From CAWUEX02 sp038148375 (GTDB lineage: Bacteria; Pseudomonadota; Alphaproteobacteria; Rhodospirillales; Rhodospirillaceae), in NCBI GenBank assembly GCA_038148375.1, contig JAYQVH010000008.1, positions 1-64,000 on the forward strand: a stretch of DNA of 64,000 nt, given 5' to 3'. Under the pieces are notes generated by a model, which was not told the origin of the DNA, made no database searches, and worked only from the letters and a program-made list of their open reading frames with translations. Positions within the stretch are counted from its first letter, which is position 1, and each line of letters begins with the position of its first letter. Both the position numbers and the translations under genes were made by a program. This document shows positions 8,983 through 17,210 of the stretch, one piece after another.

Positions 8983-10164
8983 TTAGACTTTCGCGAAGTT
9001 GCGGTCGCCGAATTGCGGGGCAATCGGTTTCGCGCCTTCGATTTGTTTGAAACCGCGCTTGGCGATTTCCTTGGTGAAATCGATGGAGTGATAAGACAAG
9101 CTCCACACTTCATTGTTCCAGCGGTGATCCCACCAGCGGCCGTGGAGGCGCGCCGCCGGACCGGTGGTGCCACTGCTGACGAAGTCGAGCGGGACGTAGA
9201 CGCCGCCGGGCCGCAGCACGCGGTTGGCTTCCGCGATGATCTCCAGCGTTTTTTCCGCCGGGACCTCGTGGTGCATGATGTAGCTGGTGACGAGGTCGAA
9301 ATAGCCGTCCGGGAAACCGGTTTCCTCTGCCAGGGCCTGGCGGAAGTTGGTGCCGTTGTTCATGTCGTTGGCGCGCATATGGGCGTAGCGCACCATCGGC
9401 CCGCCGATGTCGATGCCCCACACTTCCGCATCGGGGAATCGCTCTTTGAGCGCGCAGCTCATCTGGCCGATGCCGCAGCCCATATCCAGGATGCGCTTGA
9501 CCTTGCCGTCTGCCGGCAGCGGCAGGCGGCCGGCCACGTTCTTGTGGATCTGATCCTGCTCATTGTGGCCGAGCACCGAGATGTAAAAACTGTTGGTGCC
9601 GTAGTGGTAGATGTGGCCGGCAAACGGATCGCCGACGTAGCCTTCCGGCTGGATGTGAATTTCGTGGCGGGTGTATTCCGGCACGAACATGGATGGACGC
9701 AGTTCGAGCTTGCCGGGGCCCGTCTCGTCGTTGGCTTCCATCTCCGACAGGTACAGGTCGGCGTTGGCGTGGAAGTAATCCTGCAGTGTTTTCCACGTCA
9801 CCTGCTGGTTCGACAGCCAGGCGCGGTGCGCCATGTTGATCATCGGATTGCCGTCGACGACTTGCAGCATTTCCGAATAGGTCATGGACTCTTTCGGGTC
9901 GATGCCCTGTTCGATCAAGGCTTCGTTCAGCAGCCGGGCCGACGTGCGGCGCATCTTCTGCGCCTGAAAGACGCGGAAGCCGAGAGTGAAGTCCTGCTGG
10001 CTTTCGAGCGCCAGGGTACCCGGGCGTTCCATGCGGCCGATGCTGCCGCGCAGCTCGACATCGTTCACCGCGCCGGTGGCGGCAAGAACGCCGCGCTCAC
10101 GGGCGAAGGCGGTCATCGCGGCAGCGCCAGCAGCGGTCCCGAATAAGGTACGACGATTCATCAT
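8983..10164 (-). CDS. SAM-dependent methyltransferase, HIQP family, copy 1 (Tat-like N-terminus)
   Basis: Class I methyltransferase of 393 residues. The C-terminal half has SAM motif I ILDMGCGIGQ (about 226-234), the acidic loop EVWGIDIGGPMVRYA, and the post-motif region YFDLVTSYIMHHEVP and RVLRPGGVY of UbiE-like enzymes. The first 200 residues are not typical of UbiE and carry the segment HIQPEGYVGDPFAGHIYHYGT (about 170-190), also found in the two paralogues at 17211 and 18729. The N-terminus NRRTLFGTAAGAAAM resembles a Tat signal; this copy alone of the three has it. The start follows GGAGAA closely. It is preceded, 29 bases upstream, by a small gene with a paralogue beside the other methyltransferases. 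The substrate is unknown. Confidence 0.82.
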   Translation of the reverse strand: MMNRRTLFGTAAGAAAMTAFARERGVLAATGAVNDVELRGSIGRMERPGTLALESQQDFTLGFRVFQAQKMRRTSARLLNEALIEQGIDPKESMTYSEMLQVVDGNPMINMAHRAWLSNQQVTWKTLQDYFHANADLYLSEMEANDETGPGKLELRPSMFVPEYTRHEIHIQPEGYVGDPFAGHIYHYGTNSFYISVLGHNEQDQIHKNVAGRLPLPADGKVKRILDMGCGIGQMSCALKERFPDAEVWGIDIGGPMVRYAHMRANDMNNGTNFRQALAEETGFPDGYFDLVTSYIMHHEVPAEKTLEIIAEANRVLRPGGVYVPLDFVSSGTTGPAARLHGRWWDHRWNNEVWSLSYHSIDFTKEIAKRGFKQIEGAKPIAPQFGDRNFAKV

Positions 10165-10193
10165 GATTGTTCTCCTGTGTCTTCTGCCGTCAC

Positions 10194-10544
10194 TCAGCTG
10201 CCTTTTCCGCCATGCGGAAAATCAGTCGTCCAAGACGTGGTGCCGGGATTGGCAAGCGGTCCGAAAGTGAGATCGATAAAGCGGTCGCGGTCGGCTTCCC
10301 ATTCCGCGTTTTCTTCATCGGTCGGCATGTATTGCTCGATCATGTCCTTGGTGATGCCGTTCTTGTCCATCACCGCCTGCATAACCTTCAGCCGGCGCTT
10401 GGTTTCCCAGAGCTCCGAGCCCATTGCAATCATGCTGCTGACGAGGCTGTCGAGCACCGGGTTGCCGAGAAATACGGCATCGTTGATGTCGGAGGGGATC
10501 GCGTCGGCCGTAAAGGTCGGACGCGTGGTCTTGAGTTTCGCCAT
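10194..10544 (-). CDS. Small conserved protein paired with HIQP methyltransferase, copy 1
   Basis: Unrecognised 116-residue protein. Its central part NPVLDSLVSSMIAMGSELWETKRRLK, written here as NPVLDSL, MIAMGSELW and an Arg pair, aligns with the product of 18368-18715 (DPMIDHL, VMMLGGELW, RR). A later segment also aligns (TKDMIEQYMPTDEE against TPERLEQFQPDEE), as does a C-terminal FG-containing stretch. The pattern looks helical. I chose the ATG at 10544 (MAKLKTT) because GGAGA lies 8 bases upstream; an ATG at 10559 is in frame. It directly precedes the methyltransferase, so the two are likely co-transcribed and may form a complex or share a substrate (inference). No signal peptide. Confidence 0.72.
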   Translation of the reverse strand: MAKLKTTRPTFTADAIPSDINDAVFLGNPVLDSLVSSMIAMGSELWETKRRLKVMQAVMDKNGITKDMIEQYMPTDEENAEWEADRDRFIDLTFGPLANPGTTSWTTDFPHGGKGS

Positions 10545-10658
10545 GGGGTGGGTCTCCAATTCTGCACGCGCGCTAATGGGGAAAGCTTAGACCTTCGCCG
10601 GGAGATTTCCCGCCGGCTGCGGTGAACGGTCATTTAGTGACCGGAATTTGGCCAAGGC

Positions 10659-11234
10659 TTATCGGCGGGGCCGGTCACAGAAGTCCTCGAAGGCCTCAGC
10701 ATGGGGCGCCATGCCTTGGTCGACCACCGCGCGGATGAGGTTGTCGCCGACATTTGCCATCCCGGCGAGAACTTGCACGTCGGCCCCAAGCATGATCGCG
10801 AGGGCGTTGAGCTGAGACTCGGGCGGGCGTTCGTCGAACACCTTACGGCACTTGATGATTGACAACCCTTCGGCCTGGGAGGCGTGGCCGCTGTCCTCCA
10901 GCGCGCGTTCGGCGATGGTGAACGCGGCGAAATCGAGCAGGCCGGCACTGAGCTGGTCGGCCCGTTTTAAGACCGTGGCGGCGGCGCTGGGATCGATCTT
11001 CGCCGCCGGCGCGGCGTAGGGCTTGGCGCGGGCAATACGGCCATACAGCACGTCGTCTTGGCCACCGGACTGGGCGGACCATTCGGCGGCGGTGAGCAAT
11101 TGGTTTTCGGGAAAGTCTGTTTCAGTGCCGTTGGGTAGCGAGCAATACACCATGCCGCCGGCGGCTTCCTCGACGGTGTAGGCCCGGCCATCCTTTGTGT
11201 ATGCAGTGGAGCCGGGCGGAAAACGTTCTGTCAC
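10659..11234 (-). CDS. Conserved hypothetical protein, about 191 residues
   Basis: I do not recognise this protein. I chose the GTG at 11234 because it lies 5 bases after the stop of the DUF3108 gene and gives a clean N-terminus (TERFPPGSTAYTKDGRAYTVEEAAGG); the frame runs further upstream but over the DUF3108 gene. The first 60 residues look like a small beta domain, followed by an alanine-rich linker and a helical half with one Cys (SIIKCRKVF). No signal peptide or membrane helix. It is probably translated with the DUF3108 gene upstream and lies before the small gene of methyltransferase copy 1. Confidence 0.6.
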   Translation of the reverse strand: MTERFPPGSTAYTKDGRAYTVEEAAGGMVYCSLPNGTETDFPENQLLTAAEWSAQSGGQDDVLYGRIARAKPYAAPAAKIDPSAAATVLKRADQLSAGLLDFAAFTIAERALEDSGHASQAEGLSIIKCRKVFDERPPESQLNALAIMLGADVQVLAGMANVGDNLIRAVVDQGMAPHAEAFEDFCDRPRR

Positions 11235-11239
11235 GATGT

Positions 11240-12169
11240 TTACTGTTCCTCTGCGCCTGACGCTTCGGCGATTTGCTGACACGCTGCAGCGTCGACCACG
11301 CAATCAGCGGTTAGGTTCATCACGCTGGAGAACATACTGCCCTGAAGGATGACCTGCACGGGAATAAAGCGGGTGTCCGGGCTGAACAGAATTTTTCCGC
11401 CGCTGTCCTGCATGGTTTCCGCGCGGCGTTTGTCGAAACCGAACACCGGTTCAACGCGGGCGGTGACCGGCACGAGCTCGACATCCTCGCCGCCGATCCA
11501 GAATTCACGTGGTGCTTCCACTTCGCCGACGAGATCATAGCGGCGGCGGCCATCGTAAATCGGCACACGAAATTCGCTGCGCCCGGCGTGATGGATTTGC
11601 GCCCGCGCGGCGACGAATGCGGCCATGGGATCGAACACCCCGGTGCGCATGTCGTCGGGCACCGGCGGCGGCAATTCGCGGTCGCGGTTCCAGTCCAGAT
11701 CCTCAAGGGTGAGCGCTTCGCCGGTCTGCGGGTTGAACAACCGCTCTTCGGCAAGAGCGAGACGGCTGACCGGATCGTAGCCTATGGTCAGCGACGCGGC
11801 GACGGTTTGGGCTTCCCAGGCGCGGTCAAAGGTACGCGGCACCGGTGTCGGCCCGCGGCCGGTTTCGATGGCCATGCGGCCTTCGCCGACGAGCTCGGCG
11901 CGGAAGTCCTGGAACCAGCGGGCCATGCCGCGCGTCTCCATGGTCAATGTCGTGCGATAGGCGTCCGGGCCTTCCTCGAAAGCGGCGAGGAAATCGGCGA
12001 CGTGAAGGCCGCCGATCTTGAGATCGTAGGCGAGGTGTTCCGATTGCCGGTCGTCCAGTTGAACGCCAAGCGCCGCGGCCTGCTGGGCATCTGCCGGGGC
12101 ACTTGCAATCGCTAGGGCTGCACTGACATAAAACGCGCGCAACATGTGGGTTTTGGTATGAATGATCAT
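11240..12169 (-). CDS. Exported DUF3108 domain protein
   Basis: Protein of 309 residues with an N-terminal signal peptide (hydrophobic AFYVSAALAIAS, likely cut after PADA near residue 28). The mature part fits DUF3108, an alphaproteobacterial periplasmic family of unknown function: it starts YDLKIGGLHVADFLAAF, has a central RRRYDLVGEVE strand and ends in a beta-rich region with two cysteines (ADCVVDAAACQQ), which may form a disulfide. The start at 12169 lacks a strong ribosome binding site; an ATG at 12145 is possible. The gene is divergent from pntAA and is followed within 5 bases by the hypothetical gene at 10659. Confidence 0.75.
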   Translation of the reverse strand: MIIHTKTHMLRAFYVSAALAIASAPADAQQAAALGVQLDDRQSEHLAYDLKIGGLHVADFLAAFEEGPDAYRTTLTMETRGMARWFQDFRAELVGEGRMAIETGRGPTPVPRTFDRAWEAQTVAASLTIGYDPVSRLALAEERLFNPQTGEALTLEDLDWNRDRELPPPVPDDMRTGVFDPMAAFVAARAQIHHAGRSEFRVPIYDGRRRYDLVGEVEAPREFWIGGEDVELVPVTARVEPVFGFDKRRAETMQDSGGKILFSPDTRFIPVQVILQGSMFSSVMNLTADCVVDAAACQQIAEASGAEEQ

Positions 12170-12211
12170 TATGGCCTGAATACGTGCCGCTCAGTCTATT
12201 GGATTTTAGGC

Positions 12212-12235
12212 GCCCGGCCAATCATTCGGCCGGGC
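12212..12235. promoter_or_regulatory. Perfect 8-bp inverted repeat between divergent genes
   Basis: GCCCGGCC and GGCCGGGC separated by 8 bases. It lies between the divergent DUF3108 gene and pntAA, so it is not positioned as a terminator, and no T-tract follows on either strand. An operator or a leader hairpin for pntAA, about 100 bases upstream of its start, is possible. Confidence 0.4.
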
Positions 12236-12332
12236 AAGAGGTAAAAGTCCTAAGAATCTTGCGGTCTTCGCCTTCACAAACCGCGGGTTATAGGGCATAC
12301 GGGACCGATCAGGGAACCAGTGTGAGACTTCC

Positions 12333-13493
12333 ATGAAAATTGCAGTTTTGAAGGAACGCCGCGAGGGTGAGACGCGTGTCGCCGCCACGCCCGAGACGGT
12401 GAAAAAGTTTGCCGGGCTCGGGTGCGATGTCGTCATCGAAAGCGGCGCCGGGGCGGGGTCCCATATTTCGGATGAGGCTTTCAAAGAAGGCGGCGCCAGC
12501 ATCGCAAGCTCGGTTGCAGATGCTGTGAAGGACGCGGACGTGATTCTTAAAGTCGCGCGGCCGATGACGAGCGGTGACGGCGAAGACGAAGTCGCCAATT
12601 GGCCGGAAGGCAAAATCCTCGTCTCGGCCTTGCAGGCGTTGACGCAAAAAGATGTGGTCGATGCGCTGGCCAAACAAAAAGTAACATCGTTTGCGATGGA
12701 ACTGATGCCCCGCATCACCCGCGCACAATCAATGGACATTCTGTCGTCGCAGTCGAATCTGGCGGGCTACAAGGCGGTGATAGATGCCGCAGCGACCTTC
12801 GGCCGCGCCTTTCCGATGATGATGACCGCCGCCGGTACGATTGCGCCGGCGCGGGTGCTCGTGTTCGGCGCCGGTGTCGCCGGGTTGCAGGCCATCGCGA
12901 CGGCCAAGCGCCTGGGCGCGGTCGTGCTTGCGACGGACGTGCGCTATGCCGCCAAGGAGCAGGTCGAGAGCCTCGGCGGCAAGTTCATCGTCGTCGACGA
13001 AGAGGCCATGAAGGCGGCGGAAACCGAAGGTGGCTACGCCAAGGAAATGAGCGACGATTTTAAGAAGAAGCAGGCCGAAGCCGTGCGCGCCGAAGTGCTC
13101 AAGGCGGATATCGTCATCACCACGGCGTTGATCCCCGGCCGCCCGGCGCCGGTGCTGGTCACCGCAGATGTGGTCAAGGACATGAAACCGGGATCGGTGA
13201 TCGTCGATTTGGCGGTGGAGTCCGGCGGTAACGTCGAAGGTGCCAAGCTGGGTGAGGTCGTCATCACCGATAACGGAGTGACCATCATCGGCCATGCCAA
13301 CGTCCCGGCACGGCTCGCCCGTGATGCCAGCGCGCTGTATGCCCGCAACCTGTTTAATTTCCTGTCGCCGTTTATCGACAAAGAGTCCGGCGACCTTACC
13401 ATCAACTGGGAAGATGACGTCGTCACCGGCACCTTGGTCACCAAGGACGGCGCCGTCGTTCATCCGCGTCTCACCGGCGGAGGAGACAAGTAA
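12333..13493 (+). CDS. pntAA: NAD(P) transhydrogenase subunit alpha part 1 (domain I, NAD-binding)
   Basis: NAD(H)-binding subunit (domain I) of proton-translocating transhydrogenase, which drives hydride transfer from NADH to NADP+ with the proton gradient. At 386 residues it has the size of the soluble alpha-1 subunit found in Rhodospirillum-type three-gene operons. The N-terminus KIAVLKERREGETRVAATP and the central motifs MMTAAGTIAPARVLVFGAGVAGLQAI are typical. It ends with GTG-to-ATG overlap (TAATGG) onto the next gene. It is the first gene of pntAA-pntAB-pntB. The 24-bp inverted repeat at 12212 may lie in its control region. Confidence 0.96.
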   Translation: MKIAVLKERREGETRVAATPETVKKFAGLGCDVVIESGAGAGSHISDEAFKEGGASIASSVADAVKDADVILKVARPMTSGDGEDEVANWPEGKILVSALQALTQKDVVDALAKQKVTSFAMELMPRITRAQSMDILSSQSNLAGYKAVIDAAATFGRAFPMMMTAAGTIAPARVLVFGAGVAGLQAIATAKRLGAVVLATDVRYAAKEQVESLGGKFIVVDEEAMKAAETEGGYAKEMSDDFKKKQAEAVRAEVLKADIVITTALIPGRPAPVLVTADVVKDMKPGSVIVDLAVESGGNVEGAKLGEVVITDNGVTIIGHANVPARLARDASALYARNLFNFLSPFIDKESGDLTINWEDDVVTGTLVTKDGAVVHPRLTGGGDK

Positions 13494-13906
13494 TGGATAC
13501 CACTCAAGTCCCAGAGGCCGCGGAAGGCCTGGCCGAACAGGCCGGCGTGCTGGCCCAGAATGCAGAACAACTGGCCGCTCAGGTCAGCCAGCTCGCCCTG
13601 CAGGCCCAGGCGGGCGGCGGCGGAAACGAGTTCTGGTACCTGGTTACGATTTTCGTGCTTGCGGTGTTTGTCGGATTCTATGTCGTGTGGAGTGTCACAC
13701 CGGCGCTGCACTCGCCGCTCATGGCGGTGACCAACGCGGTGTCGTCCGTGATCATCGTCGGGGCGCTGATCGCGACCGGGCCGGAAGCCTTCTCGACGTC
13801 GAAGGTGCTCGGATTTTTCGCGGTGGCACTCGCCTCGGTGAATATTTTCGGCGGTTTCATCGTGACCCAGCGCATGCTCGCCATGTTTAAGAAAAAAGCG
13901 AAGTAG
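13493..13906 (+). CDS. pntAB: NAD(P) transhydrogenase subunit alpha part 2 (membrane)
   Basis: Small membrane subunit of 137 residues carrying part of proton-channel domain II. An N-terminal Ala/Gln-rich amphipathic stretch is followed by about three transmembrane helices (FWYLVTIFVLAVFVGFYVVW; a second from AVSSVIIVGALIA; a third from VLGFFAVALASVNIFGGFIV) and a basic end KKKAK. The split of alpha into two polypeptides is normal for Rhodospirillales and is not a frameshift: the start overlaps the pntAA stop. A 9-base gap leads to pntB. Confidence 0.95.
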   Translation: MDTTQVPEAAEGLAEQAGVLAQNAEQLAAQVSQLALQAQAGGGGNEFWYLVTIFVLAVFVGFYVVWSVTPALHSPLMAVTNAVSSVIIVGALIATGPEAFSTSKVLGFFAVALASVNIFGGFIVTQRMLAMFKKKAK

Positions 13907-13915
13907 GGGGCGGAC

Positions 13916-15304
13916 ATGGCACAAGGGGCAACACTGCTCGCCTATCTCGTTGCGGGCGTTTTCTTCATCCTGACACTGCGCGGCCTGTCGTCACCGGAGA
14001 CGTCCCGTCAGGGCAACATCTTCGGCATGATCGGCATGACAATCGCCATTCTGACAACGCTGATCTCGCCGGAAGTCGAGGCCTACGTGTGGATCGTGCT
14101 CGGCATCGCTGTCGGCGGCGCGACCGGCGCGGTGATCGCCAAGAAAATCGAAATGACCGCGCTGCCGCAGCTGGTCGCGGCGTTCCACAGTCTGGTCGGT
14201 ATGGCCGCGGTTCTGGTGGCCTTCGCCGCATTGCTGGCGCCGGAGGCATACGGCATCGGCACGGTCGGCTCGATCAAAACGGCGAGCCTGGTGGAAATGT
14301 CTATCGGTCTCGCCATCGGCGCGATTACGTTCTCGGGTTCCGTCATTGCTTTTGCGAAGCTGCAGGGCTTGATGTCCGGTAATCCGCTGGTGTTCAAGGG
14401 CCAGCATCTGCTGAACGCCGCGCTCGGCGTGCTCCTGATCGTTCTGGTGATCTCCTTCTGCAGCACCGAGAGCGTCTCGACGTTTGTGCTGATCGCGCTG
14501 ATCAGCTTCGCTCTCGGCTTCCTGCTGATCCTGCCCATCGGCGGCGCCGATATGCCCGTCGTCGTGTCGATGCTCAACTCCTACTCGGGGTGGGCGGCGG
14601 CCGGTATCGGTTTCACGCTTGCCAACTCGCTCCTCATCATTGTCGGCGCGCTGGTCGGCTCGTCGGGTGCGATCCTGTCCTACATCATGTGCAAGGGCAT
14701 GAACCGTTCGATCATCAACGTCATTCTCGGCGGGTTCGGCGGTGATTCCGCTGCCGGTCCGGCGGCCGCCACGGGCGACCGGGCGGTGAAGTCCGGCGCC
14801 GGCGAAGACGCGGCCTTCATCATGGGCAATGCGTCAAAGGTCATCATCGTGCCGGGCTATGGCATGGCAGTGGCCCAGGCGCAGCATGCCTTGCGCGAGA
14901 TGGCCGACAAACTGAAGGCAGAAGGTGTCGAAGTGAAATACGCTATCCACCCAGTGGCCGGTCGTATGCCCGGACATATGAACGTGCTGCTTGCCGAGGC
15001 AAACGTGCCCTACGACGAAGTGTTCGAACTTGAAGAGATCAATCACGAGTTCGGCACGGCGGACGTGGCCTACGTGATCGGTGCCAACGACGTCACCAAC
15101 CCGGTGGCGAAAACCGATCCGACCAGCCCGATCTACGGCATGCCCATCCTCGATGTGGCAAAAGCCAAGACGGTGCTGTTCGTCAAGCGCGGCATGTCCG
15201 CCGGGTATGCCGGGGTCGATAACGAACTGTTCTTCCGCGACAACACCATGATGCTGTTCGGTGACGCGAAGGACATGACCGAGAAGATCGTTCAAGCTCT
15301 TTGA
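13916..15304 (+). CDS. pntB: NAD(P) transhydrogenase subunit beta
   Basis: Membrane subunit of 462 residues with about nine transmembrane helices (the rest of domain II) and a C-terminal NADP(H)-binding domain III. The family sequence VIIVPGYGMAVAQAQHALREM starts domain III near residue 302, shown here by VPGYGMAVAQAQ, HPVAGRMPGHMNVLLAEA and VIGANDVTNPVA. Length is normal. It completes the operon and would supply cytoplasmic NADPH. No terminator is visible in the 59 bases before the next gene, so some read-through into the short-chain dehydrogenase is possible. Confidence 0.96.
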   Translation: MAQGATLLAYLVAGVFFILTLRGLSSPETSRQGNIFGMIGMTIAILTTLISPEVEAYVWIVLGIAVGGATGAVIAKKIEMTALPQLVAAFHSLVGMAAVLVAFAALLAPEAYGIGTVGSIKTASLVEMSIGLAIGAITFSGSVIAFAKLQGLMSGNPLVFKGQHLLNAALGVLLIVLVISFCSTESVSTFVLIALISFALGFLLILPIGGADMPVVVSMLNSYSGWAAAGIGFTLANSLLIIVGALVGSSGAILSYIMCKGMNRSIINVILGGFGGDSAAGPAAATGDRAVKSGAGEDAAFIMGNASKVIIVPGYGMAVAQAQHALREMADKLKAEGVEVKYAIHPVAGRMPGHMNVLLAEANVPYDEVFELEEINHEFGTADVAYVIGANDVTNPVAKTDPTSPIYGMPILDVAKAKTVLFVKRGMSAGYAGVDNELFFRDNTMMLFGDAKDMTEKIVQAL

Positions 15305-15363
15305 TCTGAGCCAGGTCCGGACATCGATTTGAAAGTCTGCCAAACGGCAACAGGAGCAAGCGC

Positions 15364-16437
15364 ATGTCTGACCATGGTATTTCCGGCCTGAGCCGCCGGC
15401 ACGTTCTAACCGGTTCCACTGCACTCGTGACAGCGGCGGCGCTTTCGGCGTGCGGCGGCGACGATGAGGTCGAAGCCCCGGTCGTCCGTCCCGATGGTGT
15501 TCCCGTAAGCCAGTTCGGCAAGGAGTCCACTGCCGAAGAAGTTACCGCCGGTCTGGACCTGTCCGGTAAGACGGCGGTGATCACCGGCTGTAATTCCGGT
15601 CTCGGCTACGAGACCATGCGCGTTCTCGCGCTGCGTGGCGCCCATGTCTTCGGGATCGCGCGCAACATCGATAAAGCGGCCGAGGCCTGCAACAGCGTCG
15701 AGGGTAAAGCGACGCCGTTTGCCGGCGACCTTGAGAAGTTCGACACCATGGCTGCGTGTGCGGATGCCATTGCCGCGACCGGCACGCCGATCGACATGCT
15801 GATCCTCAATGCCGGTGTCATGGCGCTGCCGGAGCTGCAGCAGGTAAACGGCATCGAGCGCCACTTCGTCATCAATCATCTCGGCCACTTCATCCTTGCC
15901 AACCGGCTGATGGAGCAGGTCAAAGCAGCGCCGCAAGGCCGGTTCGTCACCGTCAGCTCTCAGGGCTACATGTGGGCGCCGGAAAGCGGCATTCAATTCG
16001 ACAACCTGGATGGCACCTGGGGCGAATACGTGCCCAACGAAGCCTATGGCCATTCCAAGCTCGCCAATGGCCTGTTTTCCATCGAACTCGCGCGTCGCCT
16101 CGAAGGCACGACCGCGACATCGAACTCCATCCATCCCGGTGTGATCAACACCAACCTGGGACGTCACTTCCCCTGGTACACGAAGGTGATGGCCAATCTC
16201 TTTAGCTGGGCGCTGCCGTTCTTCAAATCCGTCGAAGCGGGCGCGGCGACCGAAACCTATGCCGCGACGGCGCCGGCGCTGGCCCAGGTCAGCGGCTTCC
16301 ACTTCGAGGACTGCAATCCGGTCGTTGCCGGCTACAACATGGAAAACGCCGATATGGCGCAGAAGTTGTGGATGGTCTCGGAAGAACTCACCAAGCCGTA
16401 CCTTGGCACGTCGGACGGCGACTCACAGCAGAGCTAA
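15364..16437 (+). CDS. Short-chain dehydrogenase/reductase with Tat lipoprotein signal
   Basis: SDR-family oxidoreductase of 357 residues resembling retinol dehydrogenase-type enzymes. The Rossmann motif is TGCNSGLGYET (about residues 77-87), followed by NAG (ILNAGVMALP), a catalytic serine in VTVSSQGYM and the YGHSK tetrad motif. The N-terminus is unusual: a twin arginine (GLSRRHVLTG), a hydrophobic run and a lipobox ending LSAC, so Cys30 should be lipidated after Tat export. Tat would allow export of a folded, cofactor-loaded enzyme. The ATG at 15364 is preceded by AGGAG. Its stop overlaps that of the convergent reductase-like gene. Substrate unknown. The lipobox could be a chance match, but twin arginine, hydrophobic core and lipobox occur together in the right order. 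Confidence 0.85.
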   Translation: MSDHGISGLSRRHVLTGSTALVTAAALSACGGDDEVEAPVVRPDGVPVSQFGKESTAEEVTAGLDLSGKTAVITGCNSGLGYETMRVLALRGAHVFGIARNIDKAAEACNSVEGKATPFAGDLEKFDTMAACADAIAATGTPIDMLILNAGVMALPELQQVNGIERHFVINHLGHFILANRLMEQVKAAPQGRFVTVSSQGYMWAPESGIQFDNLDGTWGEYVPNEAYGHSKLANGLFSIELARRLEGTTATSNSIHPGVINTNLGRHFPWYTKVMANLFSWALPFFKSVEAGAATETYAATAPALAQVSGFHFEDCNPVVAGYNMENADMAQKLWMVSEELTKPYLGTSDGDSQQS

Positions 16438-17189
16438 TCCGCGCCGCGGACCTGTTTCTCGCTAATCCCTTTGGGCGCAGTGCCCTTGCGGAAGTAAAAC
16501 TCGAACGCTTCATCGAAGCGGCCGGAGCTGTAAGGCACGAAATACAGGTTCGCCATGCCTTCGAGCACATGGGCCTGTTCGATGCCGGCCAGGATCATTG
16601 TTTCGAATCCCATTGCTTGAACGATTTCGGCGACGCGCTGTTTGGCTGAGTCGTCGTTGCCGACGATGGGTACGGTCACCGGCCCGCCGGCTTGGCTCGG
16701 GTCGGCGATAATGTGATAGCCGACCGTATTGAAGGCTTTTACCACCTTGGCGGTTGGCGCCCACTCTTGGATCAAAGCGCCGGCGGATGTATCGACGGCG
16801 TCCGGATTGTCGGGCCGTAACGCCCGCAAGGACGCATTGGTAATGTCGAAGATGATCTTGCCGTCGAGCGCGTCGGCATTGCCTTTGATCAGGGCTTCGG
16901 TCGCTGACCAGGGCAGGGCCAGCACGATAATATCGGCAGCGTCGATTGCCTCGTCTGACGAGGCGGCCGACGTGCCGGGTCCGGTTTCGGCAATCAGCTC
17001 GACTACTTTCCCGGATGACGGATCGCGGGAGCCGTAAATAACGGTGTGCCCTGTTTCGGCAAAGCGCGGACCGATGGCGCCGCCCATGCGTCCGGTCCCG
17101 ATCACGGCCACGGTTTCAGCGGCGGCGTGCCAGGCCGACAGGGTGAGTGCGAGAACAATGGTGGCGGTCAAGCCGCGGAGCAGGGTCAT
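16434..17189 (-). CDS. F420:NADP oxidoreductase-like protein with signal peptide, copy 1
   Basis: Protein of 251 residues. After an N-terminal signal (hydrophobic GLTATIVLALTLSAW, likely cut after HAAA), the mature part is the Rossmann fold of the COG2085/F420:NADP oxidoreductase family: AVIGTGRMGGAIGPRFAETG, then YGSRDP, whose Ser-Arg pair binds the NADP 2'-phosphate in the family, then IIVLALPW and VVKAFNTVGYHII. The C-terminal region ends with EAFEFYFRKGTAPKG, shared with copy 3 at 20649. F420 is not made by most Alphaproteobacteria, so the real electron partner is unclear. Export of an NADP-binding protein is odd. It follows methyltransferase copy 2 by 21 bases in the same direction. Confidence 0.82.
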   Translation of the reverse strand: MTLLRGLTATIVLALTLSAWHAAAETVAVIGTGRMGGAIGPRFAETGHTVIYGSRDPSSGKVVELIAETGPGTSAASSDEAIDAADIIVLALPWSATEALIKGNADALDGKIIFDITNASLRALRPDNPDAVDTSAGALIQEWAPTAKVVKAFNTVGYHIIADPSQAGGPVTVPIVGNDDSAKQRVAEIVQAMGFETMILAGIEQAHVLEGMANLYFVPYSSGRFDEAFEFYFRKGTAPKGISEKQVRGAD

Positions 17190-17210
17190 GGTGGCCTCGG
17201 ACGTAAACGG

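Noticed and set aside
9013..10146. Plus-strand open frame of 377 codons
   Set aside because: It lies fully opposite methyltransferase copy 1, which has SAM motifs, a ribosome binding site and paralogues. The plus-strand product shows no motif and has a composition typical of a reverse shadow in GC-rich DNA.
12333..13906. Frameshift splitting the transhydrogenase alpha subunit
   Set aside because: Two-gene alpha subunits are normal in Rhodospirillum-type operons. The second gene has its own start overlapping the first stop and codes for a complete membrane subunit.
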